Shown here piece by piece: positions 59,309 through 64,000 of a stretch of DNA of 64,000 bases. Origin of the DNA: a bacterium (lineage in GTDB: Bacteria; Chloroflexota; Dormibacteria; Dormibacterales; Dormibacteraceae); assembly GCA_004299235.1 (NCBI GenBank), contig SCQL01000031.1, positions 310,001 through 374,000 on the forward strand, given 5' to 3'. The position numbers and the translations under genes were made by a program. Positions within the stretch are counted from its first letter, which is position 1. Each line of letters begins with the position of its first letter. The notes under the pieces are model-generated. The model was not told the origin of the DNA, did no database searches, and saw nothing but the letters and a program-made list of their open reading frames with translations.

Positions 59309-60964
59309 ATGCTTGATTTCGCGCGAGCCGCCGCGGCGGTCGGAGCCACCTCCGCCACGCTCGAGAAGACACGCCTCCTCGCCGCCTACCTGCGAACCCT
59401 CGACCCCGACGACCTCCGACGGGCCGCGGTGTTCCTGACCGGGCGTGCTTTCAGCCCATCCCAGCGACGCACGCTCGGACTCGGCTGGTCGGCCGTGAGC
59501 AAGGTGGTGTCGAGGATTTCGGGCCGAGCGCCCGAGGAGCTCGACTTGCTGTTTCAAAAGCACTCCGACCTCGGTGACTGGGCGGGCGAGGCGCTCACCG
59601 GCCGGACTCAGCCGGTTCACGTGTCGCTGGAGGAGGTGGCGGGAACGCTCGAATCGATCCGGACCGCGCGCGGGGGGGCGAAAACCGCGCCTCTCGAGCA
59701 CCTCGTTCGACGGCTCGATCCGGAGGCGGCGAGGTTCCTGATCAAGATCATCGCGGGCGAGCTGCGCATCGGCTTGAGCGAGGGCCTGGTGGAGGCCGCG
59801 GTCGCCGAAGCGTTCGCGGTCCCGATCACGCAGGTCAAGCGCGTCCATCTCATCACCGGCGACATCGGCGAGACGGCGGTGCGGTGCAAGCTTGGAACGC
59901 TCGATACCACCGCGGTCACCCTGTTCCAGCCGGTGCGCTTCATGCTCGCCAGCCCCGTCGAGACCGCCGCCGAGGCCTTCGACCGGATGGGCGCGGACAG
60001 GGTTTGGACGGAGGAGAAGTACGACGGCGTCCGCTGCCAGCTCCATCGCCAGGGCGCTCGGGTCGAGCTCTTCTCGCGTGACCTGAAGGAGACGACCACC
60101 GCGTTCCCGGAGCTGGCGGAGAAGGCTCAGAGCATCGGCCACGACGTCCTCCTCGACGGCGAGGTGCTGGCACACCGCGCCGGTCGTGTGCTGCGCTTCT
60201 TCGAGCTCCAGCACCGCCTGGGCCGCAAGCAGGTGGCGGCCGAGCTGAGGCGCGAGGTGCCTGTGGCGCTGGTGATCTTCGACCTGCTGTGGCTCGACGG
60301 CCGCTCACTGCTGGACGAGCCGCTCGACCGGCGCCGCAAGCTGCTCGAGAGCTTGGGGGTTGAGCATCCCTTCCTCCTGGCCAGGGTGGAGGAGGCGACC
60401 GGCCCCGAAGACCTCGAGCGGATCTTCGCCGAGACTCGCGCGCGGGGCAACGAAGGGTTGATGGTCAAGGACCCGCTGAGCCCTTACACGCCGGGGCGCC
60501 GCGGGCTGGCCTGGCTGAAGCTGAAGCGGCCGCTGGCGACACTCGACGTGGTCGTGACCGCGGTCGAGTGGGGACACGGCAAACGCAAGGGGGTTCTCTC
60601 CGACTACACGTTCGCGGTCAAGGACGCCGGCGCCGACCGCCTCGTCAACGTCGGCAAGGCTTACACCGGCCTCACCGACGCCGAGATCGCCACCATGACC
60701 GAGCGGTTCCTCGCCCTCACCATCGAAAACCTCGGCCGAGCGCGCGTGGTGCGCCCCGAAGTCGTGCTCGAGGTCGCATTCGATTCCATCCAGCACTCGG
60801 GCCGCCACCTGAGCGGCTATGCGCTTCGCTTTCCGCGCATCGTCCGCATCCGCGACGACAAGCCGGTGGAGGAGATCGACACGCTCGAGCGCGTCGCCGA
60901 GCTGTATGACCGCTATTTCGGGGAGAAGACCGAGGTCTCGCTGTCGGAGGTCGCAGAGACATGA
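59309..60964 (+). CDS. ATP-dependent DNA ligase
   Basis: 551 aa of the archaeal/eukaryal LigI-like type with an N-terminal DNA-binding domain. Adenylated lysine K237 in EEKYDGVRCQ, DGEVL, EGLMVKD, and LAWLKLKR are intact, followed by an OB domain. It is distinct from the NAD-dependent LigA and probably works in repair. The ATG at 59309 is preferred over in-frame upstream sequence, which overlaps the minus-strand gene. Confidence 0.93.
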   Translation: MLDFARAAAAVGATSATLEKTRLLAAYLRTLDPDDLRRAAVFLTGRAFSPSQRRTLGLGWSAVSKVVSRISGRAPEELDLLFQKHSDLGDWAGEALTGRTQPVHVSLEEVAGTLESIRTARGGAKTAPLEHLVRRLDPEAARFLIKIIAGELRIGLSEGLVEAAVAEAFAVPITQVKRVHLITGDIGETAVRCKLGTLDTTAVTLFQPVRFMLASPVETAAEAFDRMGADRVWTEEKYDGVRCQLHRQGARVELFSRDLKETTTAFPELAEKAQSIGHDVLLDGEVLAHRAGRVLRFFELQHRLGRKQVAAELRREVPVALVIFDLLWLDGRSLLDEPLDRRRKLLESLGVEHPFLLARVEEATGPEDLERIFAETRARGNEGLMVKDPLSPYTPGRRGLAWLKLKRPLATLDVVVTAVEWGHGKRKGVLSDYTFAVKDAGADRLVNVGKAYTGLTDAEIATMTERFLALTIENLGRARVVRPEVVLEVAFDSIQHSGRHLSGYALRFPRIVRIRDDKPVEEIDTLERVAELYDRYFGEKTEVSLSEVAET

Positions 60965-61698
60965 AGCTCACCTTCATGGGCACGGCCGGCGCCCGGTTCA
61001 TGGTCGCCAAGCAGCTCGCGGCGTCCGGCGGTCTTTACGTCGAAGACGGGGACGCGCGCATCAGCCTCGACCCCGGGCCGGGGGCCATCGTGCAGTATGC
61101 GAAGCGCAAGGTCGACCTGACCAAGTTGGACGCCATCGTCCTCAGCCACCGTCACCTCGACCACTCCGGCGACGTCAACGTGATGATCGAGGCGATGACC
61201 GAGGGCGGCTTCCGCCGCCGCGGCCGGCTTTTCTGCCCGTCCGACGCCCTCGACGACGACCCCGTGGTGCTCAACTATCTCCGCCGGTTTCCGCAGGAGG
61301 TGGTGCGCCTGCAGCCGGAAAGCTCGTACGCCGTCAACGGCCTCTCCTTCACCACGAGCCCGCGACACATCCACCAGGCCGAGACGTATGGGTTCCGTTT
61401 CGGCGACAAGCTCGGTTGGGTCACCGACTCCGCCTACTACGACGGCATCGCCGAACAGCACAGGGCCGAGGTGATGGTGATCCACCTCGTCCTGATGCAG
61501 TGCCGGCCCGAGCTGCCGCATCTGTGCCTCGAGGACGCCGAACGCATCATCCGTGAGGCCAAGCCGCGCCTGGCGATCCTCACGCACTTCGGGATGACCG
61601 TCTGGCGGGCCCATCCGTGGGAGCTCGCCGCCGACCTGACGCAGAGACTGGGGACGGAGGTCAAAGCCGCGCGTGACGGGATGCGCGTCGAGATCTGA
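60961..61698 (+). CDS. MBL-fold metallohydrolase (RNase Z/PhnP-like)
   Basis: 245 aa, ATG overlapping the ligase stop by 4 nt. LSHRHLDHSGD, TSPRHIHQAETYGF, VTDSAYYDG and LTHFGMT supply the metal ligands of the RNase Z/PhnP-like group. Second MBL enzyme of the ligase module; a nuclease or phosphodiesterase role is likely. Confidence 0.83.
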   Translation: MKLTFMGTAGARFMVAKQLAASGGLYVEDGDARISLDPGPGAIVQYAKRKVDLTKLDAIVLSHRHLDHSGDVNVMIEAMTEGGFRRRGRLFCPSDALDDDPVVLNYLRRFPQEVVRLQPESSYAVNGLSFTTSPRHIHQAETYGFRFGDKLGWVTDSAYYDGIAEQHRAEVMVIHLVLMQCRPELPHLCLEDAERIIREAKPRLAILTHFGMTVWRAHPWELAADLTQRLGTEVKAARDGMRVEI

Positions 61699-61701
61699 GC
61701 G

Positions 61702-62892
61702 ATGACACCGCAGCAGCGATTCCTCCTCCTGCTGATCCTGGTCGGAGCCCTCGCCACCGTCCTCGGCCTGGTTTCGAGGCGCGCCCGGCTGCTGCCCTAT
61801 CCGGTGGTGCTGGCGGCGGCCGGCATCGCGATCGGGCTGCTTCCCGGCGGGCGGTTCCCGCGCGTCGGCGCGGACGTGATCCTGCTGGCGTTCGTGCCGG
61901 GCCTGGTCTTCGAAGCCGCGCTCACGCTCGACCTGGGCGAGCTGCGCCGGCAGTTCGTCTCGGTCGGCCTCCTGGCCAGCGCCGGCGTGGCCCTCACCGT
62001 GCTGCTGATCGGCGCCCTGACTCACCTCATCCTCGGGTTGAGCTGGGCGAGCGGCATGCTGCTGGGGGCGATCCTCGCGGCCACGGATCCGATTGCCGTG
62101 ATCACGTTGCTGCGCCGCCTCAAGGCGCCGGCCGGCCTGGCTGCCATCCTCGAGGGTGAGAGCCTGTTCAACGACGGCACCGGGGTCGCCGTCTTCACGG
62201 CCGTGCTGGCCACCATTCTCAGCGGCGCGCCATCGGCCGGCGACGCGACGCTGCGCTTTTTCGAGATCACCGTCGGCGGCACGGCGCTGGGATTGGGCGC
62301 CGGCTTTCTGGGGCTCGCCCTCCTTCGATTCGCGGAGGACGCGCCGCTGGAGATCCTGGCCACGCTGGTCATCGCCTACGGCAGCTACCTCGTCGCCGAC
62401 GTCATGCACGCGTCAGGGATCGTCGCCGCCGTCGTCGCGGGCATCGTGGTGGCCCGATACGGCTCGGCGATCGGCCGCCTGCACGGCCCTCAGCTGCTCG
62501 GTTTCTGGAACCTGCTCGCTTTCGTCCTCAACGCGATGCTCTTCATCCTGGTCGGGGCCGCGCTGCCGGCGTGGAAGCTGCTGCCCGTGGCCGGGATGGT
62601 GGCCGTGGCGTTCGTGATCATGCTCGTCACCCGCGCGATCCCGGTTTACGGGCTGCTCGGAGCGGCGGCCCTGCGGCCGCCGGCCATACCCTGGCGGTGG
62701 CGGCATCTCACCTTCTGGTCCGGGCTGCGCGGCGCGCTCTCTGTGGCGCTGGCGCTTTCGGTCGCAGGCGTGACCGGGGTGGACAGCCGCGTCTCGCTGA
62801 TCGCCTACGGCGTGGTCCTGCTCTCGCTCCTCGTGCAGGGCGCCCTCATCACACCGATCACGCGCGGCCTTCGTCTCGAGATTCCGGCATGA
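61702..62892 (+). CDS. Cation:proton antiporter (CPA1)
   Basis: 396 aa with about eleven TM helices. The CPA1 motifs are present: AATDPIAVI (ATDP, ion path) and LFNDGTGVAVF (the ND pair). It extrudes Na+ or K+ for H+. No cytoplasmic tail. 3 nt after the MBL gene, 4-nt overlap with the next. Confidence 0.87.
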   Translation: MTPQQRFLLLLILVGALATVLGLVSRRARLLPYPVVLAAAGIAIGLLPGGRFPRVGADVILLAFVPGLVFEAALTLDLGELRRQFVSVGLLASAGVALTVLLIGALTHLILGLSWASGMLLGAILAATDPIAVITLLRRLKAPAGLAAILEGESLFNDGTGVAVFTAVLATILSGAPSAGDATLRFFEITVGGTALGLGAGFLGLALLRFAEDAPLEILATLVIAYGSYLVADVMHASGIVAAVVAGIVVARYGSAIGRLHGPQLLGFWNLLAFVLNAMLFILVGAALPAWKLLPVAGMVAVAFVIMLVTRAIPVYGLLGAAALRPPAIPWRWRHLTFWSGLRGALSVALALSVAGVTGVDSRVSLIAYGVVLLSLLVQGALITPITRGLRLEIPA

Positions 62893-64000
62893 ACGCCTGG
62901 CGGTGGCGGGGGAAGGTGGCGCTGCTGGCGGTGGCGGTCGGCTTCGTCATCTACCCGCTCATCGAAACCGGCAACGACGTCATCAACTCGGACTGGCCCG
63001 CGTTCGCCACCGGCGCCCGGGTGCTGGTCAGCGATCCCGCGCACCTCTACGACCTGGACGTGCAGCGTCGCGTCCAGTTCGAAGTCACGGGCGGCCGGAC
63101 CCTGGTCAGCCTCGGCATCCACGGCATCCTTCCTTTCGTCGCCCCGGCCTGGGTCGCGTTTTTCGCGGTGCCTTTCGAACTCCTCGGGACGAACCTGGGC
63201 GGCAGGCTGTGGATCCTGTTCGGGCTCGGCTGCTTTGCGCTCGGCCTCCTGCTCGCCGTCCGGCCGAGACCTCCGTCGGCCATCCTGCCCGCGTTTGCCG
63301 GCATGCCCACGGCGCTGTTGCTGCTCAACGCCCAGGTGGACGGCCTGGTCGCGCTCGGCTTCGGCGGCGCCATCGCCCTGTGGTCGCGCCCTTACCTGGC
63401 CGGGCTGTGCCTGGGCTTGACCCTGGTCAAGCCGCAGCTGGTGCTGCCGGCCGGCGCCGCGCTTTTGCTGACGCGGCGGTGGAGAGTCCTGGCGGGCTGG
63501 GCGGCGGCCGGAGCCCTGATGTGCGCGGCCGCCGCCGTCCTCAACCCACGGTGGGTGCTCGACTGGCTGCCGGCGCTCAACGGCCCGGTGCGACCGGGCA
63601 GCCGCGAGATCGACCTTCCCCATTTCGGGACCGTGCTGCCCGCCTTTGGGGGTTACGCCGTGGCGGTGCTGTCCCTCGCCACGCTGGTCGCGATCGTGGC
63701 CCTCGCGAACCATCGCCGCGCCGAATTCCGGCCCGCCGCCGCCGTGCTGGTCGCCGGCGGTGTCCTGGTGGCGCCGCACGCCCTGCCGACCGACTTCGTG
63801 CTCGTGGCGGTGGCGATGGCGATCTGGGGCGAAGCCGGATGGGCGGACTGGCTGCTGCTGTCAGCCGGCGCGGCGATCGCGGCGCTCACACCGGCGCCGG
63901 CACCGGCGGCCGTCGGGGTGCTGGTGGTGGGTTGGCTGTGCCTGCGGATCGCCGGCGTCAGCTGGTGGCGGCGAGCACCGGTACCGGCGTCTGCTCGATG
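62889..64000 (+). CDS. GT87-like membrane protein (cut by window edge)
   Basis: At least 370 aa. NSDWPAFATGARVLVSDPAHLYDLDVQR and LTLVKPQLVLPAG place it with the protein at 9221, which has IKPQL in the same setting. About nine hydrophobic segments. The frame is still open at the last base and ends in TG, so a stop may follow at once. Confidence 0.65.
   Translation, partial: MNAWRWRGKVALLAVAVGFVIYPLIETGNDVINSDWPAFATGARVLVSDPAHLYDLDVQRRVQFEVTGGRTLVSLGIHGILPFVAPAWVAFFAVPFELLGTNLGGRLWILFGLGCFALGLLLAVRPRPPSAILPAFAGMPTALLLLNAQVDGLVALGFGGAIALWSRPYLAGLCLGLTLVKPQLVLPAGAALLLTRRWRVLAGWAAAGALMCAAAAVLNPRWVLDWLPALNGPVRPGSREIDLPHFGTVLPAFGGYAVAVLSLATLVAIVALANHRRAEFRPAAAVLVAGGVLVAPHALPTDFVLVAVAMAIWGEAGWADWLLLSAGAAIAALTPAPAPAAVGVLVVGWLCLRIAGVSWWRRAPVPASAR

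Noticed and set aside
16490-62892. Long open frames on the strand opposite real genes
   Set aside because: They mirror high-GC coding sequence (Arg/Ala/Gly/Pro-rich, no domains) and lie fully within well-supported genes.

Overview
The window is high-GC, gene-dense DNA from a free-living bacterium. Many genes overlap by 1-8 nt, start codons are a mix of ATG, GTG and TTG, and many transcription units look leaderless. A SUF operon headed by SufR with SufU/SufT, HelY, a DUF2342 zincin, DUF503, an archaeal/eukaryal-type ATP-dependent DNA ligase and tail-anchored Pro/Thr/Ser lipoproteins suggest a deep-branching terrestrial lineage (Chloroflexota / Dormibacterota-like, or a distant actinobacterial relative). 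That placement is inference.

Layout. 1-6.8 kb: Fe-S assembly operon sufR-C-B-D-Rieske-S-U-rhodanese-sufT with a perfect 7-6-7 inverted repeat in front of sufR. 7-9.2 kb: two tandem citrate synthases. 9.2-11.7 kb: two polytopic GT-C/GT87-like proteins. 11.7-16.5 kb: 2-oxoacid dehydrogenase operon (E3, fused E1 alpha-beta, E2). 16.5-20.1 kb: GT2 glycosyltransferase, GlcG-like protein, ThpR, NmrA-like reductase, small membrane protein. 20.1-26.2 kb: six-gene minus-strand operon (7TM protein, CvpA-like, acyl-CoA dehydrogenase, MFS, ureohydrolase, FAD oxidoreductase). 26.2-30 kb: ParA plus a 99-aa partner, MBL protein, pyrC/pyrE. 30-43.8 kb: DUF503, HelY, epimerase, SDR, DUF2342 protease, HspR-like regulator, MntP-like pump, enoyl-CoA hydratase plus carboxyltransferase, hemolysin III, quinone-type methyltransferase.

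43.8-50.6 kb is an accessory island, visibly more A+T-rich: three secreted/lipoprotein genes, a LuxR-type HTH gene broken by one in-frame TAG, an intact IS21-family element (47822-50269) with a 5-bp target duplication, and a serine-recombinase C-terminal remnant running into the 3' end of tRNA-Arg(CCG). 50.6-56 kb: two paralogous lipoproteins around an amidase and a second tRNA-Arg (GCG), a XerC/D recombinase, an AbiE toxin-antitoxin pair and a cluster of GATCTGGTT repeats. 56-64 kb: second SufR-like regulator, YjeF_N epimerase, and a DNA-repair-like module (MBL exonuclease, two small Cys proteins, DNA ligase, second MBL enzyme), then a CPA antiporter and a GT87-like gene cut by the window edge.

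The clearest genome-wide signal is promoter architecture. More than twenty transcription units have a TANNNT-type -10 hexamer only 6-11 nt before the start codon, implying leaderless mRNAs, and several divergent gene pairs share one symmetric -10 heptamer. The SD-led secreted genes of the accessory island stand out against this background.
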